DNA from: Norana najaformis
Taxonomy: Eukaryota; Annelida; Clitellata; Crassiclitellata; Hormogastridae
Reading direction: 5' to 3'
Assembly: GCA_964023275.1 (NCBI GenBank)
Contig: OZ029918.1
Location: 32,855,739 to 32,919,738, forward strand
Length of the DNA: 64,000 nt
The notes beneath the pieces are model-generated. The model did no database searches and had not been told where the DNA came from. It saw only the letters and a list, made by a program, of their open reading frames with translations. Both the position numbers and the translations under genes were made by a program. Shown one piece after another: positions 25,781-37,069 of the stretch. Each line of letters starts with the position of its first letter. The first letter of the stretch is position 1.

Positions 25781-25945
25781 TAATCGTATCTTGAGATTTC
25801 TGAAGCGTCCAACTAAAGGTAAATCGCGGGAATCAGCTAAAATTCCCAAGCGCTCAGTAAAATAAAATCGATTGACAGGTAGGGTTTGGTTCCAGGTCAA
25901 CATACAAAGAGTCAGGGAGGCAGATAGTCAGACGGCCACGTTGGA
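25781..25945 (-). repeat. Dispersed SINE-like repeat, copy 3
   Basis: GAATCGTAATCGTATC tail, then GAGATTTCTGAAGCGTCC, AAGCGCTCAGTAAAATAAAA, GGGTTTGGTTCCAGGTCAAC and AGTCAGACGGCCACG, in the same order as the copy at 1547. Confidence 0.75.
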
Positions 25946-26000
25946 TGATATCTGAAATTGGAGCGGAAATAGAGAGATTAGGGAGATTAGAAGAGAGAGG

Positions 26001-26053
26001 TTGTTGTATCTTACAAAGTTTGTACCGGTACATTATATATATATGTGTGTGTG

Positions 26054-26101
<48 letters not shown>

Positions 26102-26350
26102 ATCAATACGGTTGTACAGGTACAAACTTTGTAAGACACAACAAAGTTTGTACCTGTATATATATATACACCTGTACAACCGTATTGATTATATATGTGT
26201 GTATGTATATATAATCAATACGGTTGTACAGGTACAAACTATGTAAGATACAACAAAATTTGTACTTGTACATATATATATTGATTATTGATTATATTAT
26301 ATATACAATTTAATCAATACGGTTTACAGGTACAAACTTTGCTGTATCTT
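26001..26350. repeat. Alternating inverted-repeat cluster with (TG)n/(TA)n
   Basis: A ~43-bp unit (AATCAATACGGTTGTACAGG, then TACAAACTTTGTAAGATACA) occurs in strictly alternating orientation: reversed at 26001-26031, forward at 26101-26141, reversed at 26140-26190, forward at 26213-26256, reversed at 26255-26297, forward at 26312-26350. Spacers are (TG)27 at 26041-26094 and short TA/TG runs. Neighbouring units share the end word TACAACA/TGTTGTA and could form long hairpins. Confidence 0.9.
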
Positions 26351-26639
26351 AATAGTTTTATTACTGACTGTTGGCGTGTGAAAATTTTAGTAGATTAAGC
26401 ATGCCAGCATATAGTGTAATTGTTTATTGTTGAATATGGCTAGCTTAGGTAGTCAGTCGACATTAAATGGGGTTATGGGGATTAAACTAGGCCATAACAA
26501 GGATTACAACGAAAACAGGGGGCCAGCAAATTTGATTGAGAACCACCAAGAACTTTTGAATAACGGTTGCCTCGTCTTTATCAATACTTGCCGTACTCTG
26601 TGTTTATTTAAAGTTTAATTTAAACAACTTTATCGGCAA

Positions 26640-27066
26640 CTTTTATTAATCACAATGCGATACGACAGTGAATCGATTACTGTATGTTGCTGCTGCTGAC
26701 AACTTTCGTACTTTTTCTTAGAATTCTAATCGTTGCTTGAATTCCCAATCTCTTCCCCTTCTGAGCTCGCAGTAGGCCAACCGGCGACTTTATTACACAC
26801 ATGATCCAATGCTTTGGACTGAGCTTCACAAAGATTCAGGACCCCCATTCTGGCTTCGATCTTACCAAGCACATCTCACCAACTCATGATATGGGCCATA
26901 CGCTTGGTATCCTTTTATTTTCTCGGATTTCTCCTCCGACCGAGTCTGCGTTTCGGAGATTTATCGATTCCGGCATGGTTTTCATGCGTATTGGAATGTG
27001 ATTAGTTTCCCCCCACCCTACGATTCCCCGCTCAGTCGATGGACAGAGGGCGTGTTGACAAATGCA

Positions 27067-27109
<43 letters not shown>

Positions 27110-29100
27110 GATTGCATTGCGATTAATGCGTGCGCTTCGGCGTGTGACAGCCGACCTAGTTCGAGTTTTGATTATATCAGTTTTGTGGATTTTCTACCTT
27201 ACGGAATTTTTCTTGGATTAGATATCCCGATTTGTGTACTTTTCGATCGTCATCTCGTTTTCGTCTTATGTGTTTATTCTTCACGGTTTGGACAGCACTG
27301 GTCGAATTTTGTTACACATAGAACTAGCGGCGGACACTCCCTCTATTCGCGTGTGCACTTCAACTGATTTTACAAGCCTGCCGACACTATCACTCTTACT
27401 ATCAGTCGCGATGTGGGCCATGAAAGCGGCTTTTCGCTCTACACCTTGGCGACCGACTCGGCAGATAGCGGCGTGCATATCGTCTACATGCTCTCTGTCC
27501 TCCTCCTCTTCCTCTTCCTCTTCATGTTCCTCCTCCCCTCTCCTTCCTCCTCGTCTGCTCTATCTCTTTCTTCTGAGGGCAGGATTAACGAAGCAATTGG
27601 ATCTAAACTTGCAGTTTGGAATGTGCGTTCTGTGGGAAATAAATGCATGGACGTTGCCAACACCATATTATTATACGAATTGGACATATTTGTGATCACT
27701 GAATCAGGCATTCCTCTTAAGGCGTTCCAATACGTCGTGCTGCTCCTCCAGGTTACCTCTTCACTCACCCGTCCCTCAAGCCTCCATCTAGGCACATCGA
27801 CTCAAAACTACGGCGGTATAGTGTTCTACCAGGGGGCCTCAGTTCCCACTAGAACTACTCCCCTTCCGATTCACCGACTATATTCGAGGCCACGTGCCTC
27901 TCCTGTGCGTGCTACTTCCTATCAGGCTTCTCTCCATCCATCACCCTTTATCTTCCCCTCTCTCTTCACCGGTTTTTCTTACTGAACTCTCATCTCCTAG
28001 AAGTTTTGGCTACTTACAGTTCGCAATTGATTATCACTTGGGATCTAAATATACATCTAGAAAATTCTGACTCCTCAGAAACTGCCAATTTTAGTGATCT
28101 TATCAAGCAATTCGGACTTCTGCAACAAATTGCCAAGCCCACGCATAGGCCTACTCTTTCTTGGAGGCTGGTTGGATGCTGTCATCTCGTATGTGGTTAT
28201 CGAACCTCCTTTGCTCTCAGACCATAGTCTCATACGGTTCACACTTCCTTATTTTCACACTCAGCCCATCTACGTGTATGCTGTACGACGCCTGCGTGGC
28301 TGGAGAAACGTGGACCGGGCTGCCTTCCGAACTGCACTTCAGAATGGTCCCCTCTGCGGGACCTCTCAGACTGAGCTGGCTGTTCCACATAGAGCTCTGT
28401 GCCATCTATGAACACACGACACGCGACTTATTAGACAACCTACTCCCGCTTCGGTCTGTGAGGGTTCGTCGAAGGCCGCTTGCTCCGTGGTTCGACCATG
28501 AATGCTGGGCCCTTCGTTGAAATGTTAGACGACTTGAGCGGCGTTTTCGACATACGTGGATTAATGAAGACCGCACTGTCTGGATTTACCAACTGTGAAG
28601 GATGCATGCCGAATTTCATACCAGGGAGATGCGTTATTGGGAATCGATGATCGAGCGGTAGAGTGGAAATCCGCGTCGCTTATGGTCCTCGCTCTCTCGC
28701 ATCCTCGGTCGGTCCTCTACTCCTGGGCTGCCCACTGAGCCACCATTCTCCGCCATTGACTACTCGGATTACATGCGTGATAAAGTTGCTTTGGTACGCC
28801 GCTCTACTCAAGGATCTTCACCCTCATCTTTGCCTCCGAAGGACTGCCGGCTGTCGGGTTGGCAACCTTTTTCTACTGAAGACCTTCGGCGCCAGCTAAT
28901 GGAATAGCCTGCCAGGTCCTGCGAACTTGATACATTACCGCCTTTTTCCTTATTAAGGAATTTATTGATGATTTGCTACTATTTCTGTATTTATGTTCCA
29001 CTTCTATGGCTGAGGGTAAACTTCCTAGCTCCAACAAACGGGACACTGTGCTTCCGTCTCTCAAACGTCTTGGCCATGATCTCCCTATCATGGCTAATTA
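26640..29100 (+). mobile_element. L2/CR1-like LINE, 5' half, decayed
   Basis: A (TTAC)n run (27067-27109) lies within the presumed 5' region. Plus-strand frames then give an APE-type endonuclease: AVWNVRSVGNKCMDVANT with LLYELDIFVITES, GGIVFYQ, IITWDLNIHLENS (GDLN altered to WDLN) and LLSDHSLIRFTLP (S-D-H). The linker (PLAPWFDHECWALR, RRLERRFRHTWINEDRT) follows, then SMAEGKLPSSNKRDTVLPSL, the lead-in to reverse transcriptase, where homology stops near 29100. Frameshifts and stops are frequent. Confidence 0.8.
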
Positions 29101-30129
29101 ACGATAGATTTCAAACCTGTCTTACCTCTCGACAATGGTTGAAAACTTGTGCAATTCCGTTCGCAAGTAGGCTGTTTTATCTGACTGCTGCTATGATGAA
29201 CTGCCTAGATGGCGATATTGTCACCAAAGACACAAACGCAGTGCACAAATTGCCGCACAGTTCCTTCTGCTGTACTGGTAGGTCTGTGTTGGCCGGGTTT
29301 TGTAGAATCGAAGTCTTAGCTGCAATGTGCAGTCTTAAAAGACTTACCGTTCGAAGTGTTTTCGAACTTGAAGCTAAATCGGACGATGTGGTTTAGTAGC
29401 GAGTGTTAGCTAATCGAAGGAACTTAGAACATCGTATTCGACTGTGTCTTTGTTCGTGAAACTTTGGACTAACTCATCATCAAGTTAGGTCGTCGATTGA
29501 AGGGACTTTCGATCAACAAATCATCGAAAGAACAGCGACTGCTTGTCTACCAAGTAGTAACCCTGCGTGTTATAGAGGAGTCGCCATATTGCCTCTTTAC
29601 GTTGAAGGACTCTGGGGAAAATCGCACTGCCACACGAAAGATGGAAATAGATCCTTACTTCTGCTGAAGGACTTTGGAGAATCTGTTATGAAGAAGCTCA
29701 TCTTGAGGAAGTTAAATTATATATTACCTTTAGCATAAATAATTGCTGGCCTTCTAAGTAAGCTAGTTAGATTCTATCATTGCATAAATGTAAATGGACT
29801 TTTGGATATAATACATCGTTTTATCTTTAATAAAACTTTTAAACTAGACATTTAACGAGCCATGAACTATTCATAATCTGTTTATAAACTAACGATAACA
29901 GTCAATACTTGAGTAAGGTGAACAACAGCATATGATCAATGCCTGTATCACGTAGCGGACTCAAGTAATTATATAGTGATCCCTAGACATCAAACTTAAA
30001 TAAGTAATCAATTAATATAGATAAAGAGATTTAAGTTATAAAATGAAGTAACCGCTACAATGTATCTACCAAAAAGTTCTCAAAATCGCATTTTTTCTTT
30101 AAATCGGCGAATCTTAATGATACAGGTCC
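29101..30129. other. Unassigned stretch
   Basis: Lies between two LINE pieces. There is no long coding frame apart from the tail of 28965-29396. AAGGACTCTGGGGAAAAT and AAGGACTTTGGAGAATCTG (near 29607 and 29679) are related words, and AATAAAACTTTT at about 29829 is a possible poly(A) signal. It could be an LTR or leader of another element; I cannot decide. Confidence 0.35.
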
Positions 30130-30850
30130 CACTTCGTCAACACTCGGTCGCCGACTCCGGCAGAAAGCATGCAGCTCTTCGCCACCGCCCACGCTGACAG
30201 GAGTCAGCTAATCTCTCCTTTTGCGAAGGCTGTTTTCCACCTGCTACTAAACTGCTCTTGTGACATCTCTACTAAAAACCTGATCTTGATAACTTATTGA
30301 CCTATTTCCAATCTGAATAATATCTCTAAAGTGCTTGAACGCCTATTTCTCGTACGTCTTCAGAGGCATATAAAACCTCAGAATTTTAGTCCTTTTCAGT
30401 CAACTGGCTTATCGTTAACACCATTTAAACGAGACTGCATTTACAGGCACAGTTAACATTCTATTTAATTCAATGGATTCTAGCAAAGCATCTCTTCTTG
30501 AGTGCTGCATTTGATATGTCTCGATTCTATACATTTTTTGGAATTACTGGCTCCTCTCTTCACGGGATATCTTCTCATCTCAATGACCGTTCTCAACGAG
30601 TGGCAATAAACTCATCTCGCTCTGATCCTATTGCCTGTCGTTCAGGTGTATCTCAGGGTTCTGTCCTTGGCCCTCTTTTCAATTATAATTTCGCCTATTT
30701 GAAAAATTGCACGCATGCCTAACACAATGGTCCAGCAACATGCTGATGATACTCAACTTTATGTTGCTGTTTGTACAACATATCCCTGAGATAAAACTGA
30801 ACCTCATTCCTTCCACAAGTCTGGCCTTTTGTGATAGACGATTCCATTTA
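30130..30850 (+). mobile_element. L2/CR1-like LINE reverse transcriptase fragment
   Basis: Frames read EGCFPPATK, PISNLNNISKVLERLFLVRL, LSAAFDMSRF (motif A), SSHLNDRSQRVAINSSRSD, CRSGVSQGSVLGPLF (motif B) and, near 30740, HADDTQLYVAV (motif C, with HADD for YADD). It overlaps in content with the end of the previous LINE (both include the pre-motif-A lead-in), so it is a separate copy. Stops and frameshifts throughout. Confidence 0.8.
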
Positions 30851-30854
30851 TTAT

Positions 30855-30970
30855 GGGATAGTAGTAAGGCGCTGTTGGAAGTCGAACTGCAAGTTCGACC
30901 AATCAGGGTTCGAACCCATTACACACACTTGGCAAGTTCGTAGTTCTGTCCTCCAGGTTGACAGCCCGCG
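30855..30970 (+). mobile_element. tRNA-like SINE head
   Basis: AGTAGTAAGGCGCTGTTGG resembles an A-box region and AGGGTTCGAACCC (about 30905-30917) is a near-perfect B-box, followed by a CACTTGGCAAGTTC word as in other SINE bodies. Confidence 0.5.
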
Positions 30971-31768
30971 GTAGCTTCCGAAAGTGGAACGCCGTCGGTA
31001 ACAGTGCAATTGTTTCAATAGTTTTTACTGCACTGTACATGTTCCATTATTACGAGAAGTTCTATCTAAGACGTAAAAAGACAGTACATAACGAATGAAA
31101 AATCAAATTTTGTCGTGCATACTAAAGTTAAAGGCTGGATATACATCGGGGCTATGAATACTTGATTGCCCAGTATAGGGTACTTATCTTCGCAGGGAGC
31201 AGCTCGCCGTTGTGCCCAATATGAACATATACAACATACAGTGTGTACTGCTGCTGTTCTATGCACTGTCTCATAGTAGGCTTAGACCTATATGTTCGTA
31301 TATCGCACCCAGCAAAACGCTGGGACAACATTCACTCAATGTGTATGCTGTCTGTCGATATTGCACAAATCCGTCAAAACCCAGCCAATCGGGTTTGCAA
31401 GGAAAGTACTGGATGACAGGTGTCGAAATGCATGCCCCTTTATCTGCAACGTACACTTTAGTAGGGCGCTAGCAACATGTTAAAACATGCAAATTAAGTG
31501 TAATTATGTAACAGAAAGAAGAAATTCATGTTAATAAGTTTATTTCCTGCATCGTATATATTTACTATGTGACCAGTACAATGTATTCTATAGGCTGCAA
31601 CGTTTAAAGGCCACGCGTCAGAAATGACAAACGTTCCTTAGGAACCAGTGAGGTGGATACAAGCCTATTATTACATTCAATTATCAAACAAATCTATTGC
31701 TAATTCGTTTGAATTATGAAACGGATACAAGTCTATTGTTACGTCACTTCAGTTATGAAACAAATCTA

Positions 31769-31771
<3 letters not shown>
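30971..31771. other. Unassigned stretch
   Basis: No gene or element recognised. The overlapping short frames at 31066-31483 on both strands look like chance openings. GGATACAAGCCTATTATTAC and GGATACAAGTCTATTGTTAC (near 31654 and 31723) form a small direct repeat just before the (ATT)n run. Confidence 0.4.

Positions 31772-31840
<69 letters not shown>
31772..31840. repeat. (ATT)n microsatellite at LINE 3' end
   Basis: About 23 uninterrupted ATT units. In the orientation of the minus-strand LINE that follows it, this is the (AAT)n tail after the stop codon. Confidence 0.95.
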
Positions 31841-31841
<1 letters not shown>

Positions 31842-31868
31842 AGTTTTATTAAAATAAATTAAATTCAG

Positions 31869-34830
31869 TTAATAATCGCCATCGCCAGAGGGTTCAGAGC
31901 ATGATGGCAATGTTCCGGAAAGGCAGATGGCATTCCCTCGTTGAACAGCCACCGAAATCTTCTGAAACAAGAACGAGGTCTCCACAGGATCATGGGTTGC
32001 ATCTGTTGTCCGACTTCCCAATTCTGTGATAAACTCCAGTCCTTCCTTTCTCCAGGCTCGGCTGCTCTTCAAAGCCACCGCCACAAAGGCATGAGAGCGA
32101 GTGATGGTGGCGTACTTCATCCTTTTGGACGAGGCTGCGCGGTCGGCAGCTTCACCTGCTCTGACCGATGTGTAAGGTAGATGGGACGTTGCATAGGTGT
32201 CCGGTACTGTGACGTCCTATGCTAGGCACCGACCACGGGACCAAGGGATGAGCGTCACACCGTCAGGGCGTCTTCCGTCTTCCCGCGATAGGCCAAGAGG
32301 TTCTTTCTGTGCAGGAATTTTGGCTCTGTTCATCGCTCTCCAAATGACGTCGTTCAGCATACTGTGCCGCTGTTGTTTTCCGCCTCCTGCTCTGCAAACC
32401 AGGCCGTGTAGTCCGCTGACGTCGACCTTTCCCCCGCAGTGGTGGCATAAATGCGGTTCGCAAAGTGTTGTGCCCAGTCTCACCCCAATTGCCAACCATA
32501 CCTCCTCGTCTGAGAGACGCAGTCCCAAAGCAGATACATGAGGAGCCAATAGCCAATCACCGGAATGTGGTGCTCGTGAGGCAAGGAGGCGAGCGCGATC
32601 GCACGGACTGCTAACGGACTCTAGCTGATCCGTGCAGACCTTGCTTATCCAACGAGTATCCCAGTCTTTTTGGCGGCGTGATGCTGCTCCCGTTGGTGGC
32701 TCCGCACCTGTTAGGGCCATCCATGCGGTGAGTGCTAAGCTCACGCGTTCGTACGGCATCTCAGCCGACTCCGGTGGCAGAATGCAAGCCTGAAGTTCGC
32801 TGGTACTCGCAGCAGAAGCCAGAAAGGTGGATAATGCCAGCGTAGATGCACAGCGAATTCCCAGACCACCATCTCTCACTGGCAACGAAGCCTGTTGCCA
32901 ATGGTCATCACCAAGGTCCACGTTTAAAATATTTGACAGACCATCTCTCTTTCTGTTATCTTTGGGCCTACACGTTCCACCTGGTCCCTTATACCTTTTG
33001 GCCTTCCTCAGGGTTCTGTTCTGGCCCCTCTCCTCTACATTCTTTACACTGCCGACCTGGCACGGGTTCTTCTTCCCATGGGTGTTGCTGTCCATCAGTA
33101 TGCAGACGACACTCAGGCCTTCGTTCATGGCCCAGCGGAAGCGGCTTCCTCTCTGGTTGAGAGTATTCTTGACGCAACATCTGCCCTTGGTCTCTGGATG
33201 TCCTCTAATCGCCTCCGACTGAACTCTGCTAAGACCCAGTTCATCTGGCTTGGTGGTCGTGCTCAGCTGGCAAAGATTGATTCATCATCCTTACGCCAGA
33301 GGTTTCCGGACATTCTATTCTGTTCCAAAGTTCGTGATCTTGGGGTTGTTCTGGACCGGGAACTCTCCTTGACCGATCATGTTAACAGTGTCTCCCGCTC
33401 ATGCTTTTACCACCTTCGTCAGCTTCGTACCATCCGCCGCTCCCTCTCCTTTCATGCCGTTACTACTCTAATTCATGCCCTTATCTGCACCAGGGTAGAC
33501 TTTGGTAACGCTATCTTTCCTGGACTCTGACTTGCCAATATTTCCAAGCTTCAATCTGTTTTCACTGCTTCTGCCCGTCTTATTGGAGGCGTCCCAAGTA
33601 TGGCCATATAACTTCCTTTATACGGGACACTCTACACTGGCTTCCCATTCAGCAGCGTATCCAGTTCAAGATCCTAACGCTTATGCGTAATTGTCTCGTT
33701 GGCTCTGCTCCATCATATCTTAGGGACTTCTGCATTTCAGTCTCCTTGGTTCCAGGCCGTAGCACTCTCCGGTCGGCCTCCCTTGGACTTCTGACTGTCC
33801 CTCGTATGCGCACTGCTACAGCGCAGTCTAGAAGCTTTGCCTATGTTGGACCCAATAGCTGGAATCGCCTTTCCCGAGAGCTCCGGGGACTCAGCACAAA
33901 CGGATGTACGCAAAACGTATAGCAGCTTTGGAACACTTAAACTGTTCCGCAGCAGAACCAGAGCGACATGTGCGTGAAGCAGAGATAATCTTGTAATCGC
34001 TCTCTCAAGATCTCAGCCTTCATTCCAATTGCTCTGTCGACAGCTGGACCTGGCATCAACGGCGCACCCAGCAGAGTCATCTCCTCGAAAGCCATGCTCC
34101 TAAACCCGTGGAAAGCAGGGTCCTCATTCAAAGCCAGGATTAGATAAGAACTCCAGGCCCTGTAAATTTATCGGGCCAACGGTCTCGAAGGCCAAAGGGA
34201 TGAATTGATAAGAAGCCGATAAATCGGTATATTTGGTGATCTTCCTCTGAGCAGCCAACTCTGCCGCTGTCCCTGCATTTGTGGCTGCGTGAGGTCATCA
34301 AGATAACCCAGTACCAGGGAAGAGGACAGACGTGAAAGCAGCGGTTGCAGAGGCAGACAAAAGAGGAGAGGACCCAAAGGTTCCCCTGCTGAGGGCCAGT
34401 TTGTGATAAGATGGAAAAGTCGCCAAATTTTAAAACTGAAGGTGTTCCATAAGCAAGATCGCAGTACGGGTATAGTTGAGGGACCAGATTTGCCACCGCT
34501 TCCAGCATAGGTCCACGATTAAGACTGTTAAATGCGTTGCTAAAGTCAAGCTTCACTAGCACCGAGTCTTGTGGCAAGCAAGCAAGAAATCGACGAGTGG
34601 CATGAACCGCCGCTTCGCAGCCGCCAGGAGTGCCAACCCCGAGTTGCAGAGGAGAGAAGTAACCGGACAGGTTGTTCAAAGCAAAAGAATTAGCGCATTT
34701 AGAGGCCAGGCGGCGCCAAACATATCCTATGGCAATGGGGCGAAGCCCACCTGACTTCTTCCTTAAGGCCATTAAAGTACCACCAAAAAGAATGGGAGTG
34801 ACTGTGCTTGGACAGGAGCCTTCCAACAGA
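31869..34830 (-). mobile_element. RLE-type LINE, 5'-truncated, with nested insertion
   Basis: From 34830 downward the minus strand codes a reverse transcriptase: RPIAIGYVWRRLASKCANSF, LGVGTPGGCEAAVHATRRF, VLVKLDFSNAFNSLNRGPML (motif A), SILSQTGPQQGN (motif B), and LGYLDDLT (motif C, near 34300, in a shifted frame). After a nested LINE it resumes as ILNVDLGDDHWQQASLPVRD, GGLGIR, FLASAASTS, then CHHCG...H...C, and the endonuclease motif RRPDGVTLIP...AWDVTV. The end is TSFLFQKISVAVQRGNA and a stop near 31870. The CCHC plus PD...D arrangement marks LINEs with a C-terminal restriction-like endonuclease (R2/R4-like group). (ATT)n runs border both ends. Frameshifts make it inactive. Confidence 0.8.
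32930..33910 (+). mobile_element. L2/CR1-like LINE fragment nested in the RLE LINE
   Basis: Frames give YLTD, LPQGSVLAPLLYI-like (frame-shifted), VAVHQYADDTQAFVHG (intact YADD), SSNRLRLNSAKTQFIWLG, VRDLGVVLDRELSLTDHV, RLIGGVPSM, LASHSAAYPVQ and FAYVGPNSWNRLSRELRGLS. It has neither the 5' nor the 3' end. At the left junction about 20 bp around AATATTTGACAGACCATCTC fit both the host element's frame (DGLSNIL) and the LINE's frame (YLTD), suggesting a homology-assisted junction. Confidence 0.8.
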
Positions 34831-34851
34831 ATAATAATAATAATAATAATA

Positions 34852-34892
<41 letters not shown>
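34831..34892. repeat. (AAT)n joined head-on to (ATT)n
   Basis: Seven or eight AAT units switch at about 34850 to (ATT)n, giving a self-complementary run next to the truncated 5' end of the RLE LINE. More ATT runs follow to about 34975. Confidence 0.9.
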
Positions 34893-35459
34893 CCGACTCG
34901 TGGCAGACTCCAAAGTTATTATTATTAGTAGTAGTATTATTATTATTATTACCAATGAAGTTATTATTATTATAATTATCTGCTATATTTAGGCAGATAT
35001 AGGCCTACGACGTCACCAAGGCTGACGTCATAGATGTATGCTAAATAATCGTGAAATCGAAAATTTCAAGTGTATGTATGTAGTTAGGTATCTGTTTATT
35101 AATATAGCGCCTTTTAAAAATTTACAAGCGTGCTGAAACATAGCCATCTACAGGTCTGTCAAAAGGCTTTCTCATTAGTTTTATTGTCCTTCTGAATATA
35201 TGAGTGTCTTTCACACGCGAATGTTTCGACGAATGATTACTCTACGGCAGAGCTACTCTATAGAGGACAAGAATGTTCGCCTCGACGAACTTTTAGCTTA
35301 GTCTGCCTTAAACGATTGTCCGACCGACCCCGTCGACTGCATGTAGGCCTATCTTAGAAACATAAAACCTACGCATTATACATGTGTGCCTACTCAGGTC
35401 TACAGTGTATGATCTCTTCCAGCATAGTAGTCCTCAAAAACCTTGCTGTTTGCCATCCA

Positions 35460-35755
35460 CCGTAACCGTTTCTGGCTGTTCATCTGCCTAACTTTTGATC
35501 TGGACTTGGAACCGAACCTGACCATACCTACCTCACCGATTTTATTTTTTAATAAGCTAATTGTATCAGCTAGTTCCCAAGGTCCCACCATTTGGGGTTT
35601 TTGGGCGCAGAAGAAATCCGGAGATTTATAACTAAGATTAGGAGAATCGATTTTGTTTGACTGAGTGCCTGTGGTTAAGGCTGGTTCTCAAGATTTAGCT
35701 TTCTTTGGGCTCTGTAGAAATCTCGCGATTACGGTTACAATTACAATTACCAAGT
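35460..35755 (+). repeat. Dispersed SINE-like repeat, copy 5
   Basis: The longest copy in this orientation. It includes AATCGATTTTGTTTGACTGA, GTGCCTGTGGTTAAGGCTGG, TTTAGCTTTCTTTGGGCTCT, GTAGAAATCTCGCG and a GATTACGGTTACAATTACAA tail. Its 3' tail abuts the Ig-domain exon directly. Confidence 0.75.
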
Positions 35756-36047
35756 ACGGTCAGAATGGCGAATTTTCATCATTCACGCCTGTTATGAAGC
35801 AAGAGTAGTTGCCAGCCCTCGGAAGCGAAGCATTCAACACGATGAGGTTGCAGGTATTCGGCGTTGTTACTTTGGTGCTACGGTCTGCAGCATAATCTGC
35901 GTGAACAACGCAGTTGGACATGACGATGTTAAGGTTGTCGAATCTCCAGGATGGATATGAGATATCCGATGAACAAATGAAGATGGCATACCCTCCTGTA
36001 GCAGCGGCTGCGTTCTGAGGATTAGTTAGTATAAGCCCTGTTGTACC
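35756..36047 (-). CDS. Lone immunoglobulin-domain exon
   Basis: After an acceptor TTGTTGTCAG (ending 36048) the minus strand codes about 97 residues with Ig V/I-set features: AIFICSS (first Cys of the B strand), SYPSWRF (Trp of the C strand), and NLIVLNASLPRAGNYSCF (D-x-G-x-Y-x-C-type F strand, here AGNYSC). There are two extra cysteines between them. Ig domains of this type occur in secreted or cell-surface recognition proteins. The frame runs into the SINE-like repeat at 35755, so the original downstream splice site is lost or lies at the junction. No other exon of the same gene was found in the window. It may be a gene fragment. Confidence 0.65.
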
Positions 36048-36114
36048 TGACAACAAATTTAACATGTAGACATTGCTGATTGTACGACAAGGGTCATCTA
36101 CGGGTCATGTTATT

Positions 36115-36370
36115 TCTCAAGAGCAATTACTTATTCCCCAAGGTCAGTGATGCATTCCGCAAGGCCATTGACGCATTCCCCCAAGGACAATGACGCACTC
36201 ATTCAAGGCCAATGACAGATTCAACCATAGATCAATGACGCATTTTCCCAAGATCATTGACGTATTCCCAAGGTCAATGATGCCTTCTCTTCGAGATCAA
36301 TCACGCACTCCGCTAAGGCCAATGAAACATTACCCAAGCCCAATGACATATTCCATCCGAGGCCAGTGAA
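36115..36370. repeat. Degenerate ~30-bp minisatellite
   Basis: About ten diverged units on CCCAAGGTCAATGACGCATTC. AATGACGCAT or close variants recur at intervals of 24-31 bp. Confidence 0.8.
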
Positions 36371-36760
36371 AGAGATTTGTCTGTTGAAAGAGGCAAGTGT
36401 TTAGAAAAAGACAAACCTATTGAAATTGGCAAGTTTTTGAAAGAAGTAAGTCTTTTGGAAGAGGTAAGTTTTTTGAAAGAGGTAAGTCTTTTTCAATTGA
36501 AAGAGACAAGTATGTTAAGAGATATCAATTTTTTGAAGAGCCTATAGCCCACATAATATGTTAAGACAAAATGCGCTTCAGAATCTGCATTTGAATAAAC
36601 ATAACTCACCTGATGTAAATACTGACCAGCAACAGACAACATTTAAAACGATTTTCAGCAGCTTTGCAGTTTTGAACAACCTTATACAGCAAGACACAAT
36701 ATATCATGCTAAGCCATAGGCGCAATAACCGTTTGCTGGGTATGATAAGCTCTATACCCC
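36371..36760. repeat. GAGGTAAGT-like array and shared family flank
   Basis: From about 36375 to 36515, ~20-bp units (TTTTTGAAAGAGGTAAGTC) repeat with variation, each containing a splice-donor-like AGGTAAGT or close variant. The array and the following 200 bp (ACATAATATGTTAAGACAAA, ATGCGCTTCAGAATCTGCA, CACAATATATCATGCTAAGC) are homologous to 63020-63380 downstream of gene E. Confidence 0.75.
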
Positions 36761-37069
36761 CAACTAACAGATCCATACAGATGCTACTTAAGATAAGTTG
36801 AACACTTAAAATGTTTCTTTAGCTGTCTGCAACGCAACATTACTAATGACGAAACCAATGCAGTACAGAGCGTCTGCGATCTGACTGAAGTTGGTGTTTA
36901 AGGCACGGGTTGAACTAAAACCTATACGCGTATACCAAATTTATATGCAGACGTCCGCATACGCCATAACCCTCTCTCCCCTTTTCCGCAATTCCCCGCA
37001 TTTACATGACCTCTCCTTCCCTCCAGCTTTGCGGACGTCCTGTATGGACGACCCCTAACGGAAATCATA

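Noticed and set aside
26041-26094. CRISPR-like regular array in the palindromic cluster
   Set aside because: Units alternate in orientation and spacers are microsatellites. This is eukaryotic repeat DNA.
32217-33128. 303-codon minus-strand frame as a host gene
   Set aside because: Its motifs (LPVRDGGLGIR, CCHC, PD...D) are those of an RLE-type LINE, and its N-terminal part reads through antisense L2-like LINE sequence.
34672-34992. Poly-isoleucine frame on the plus strand
   Set aside because: Translation of (ATT)n/(AAT)n runs next to antisense LINE sequence.
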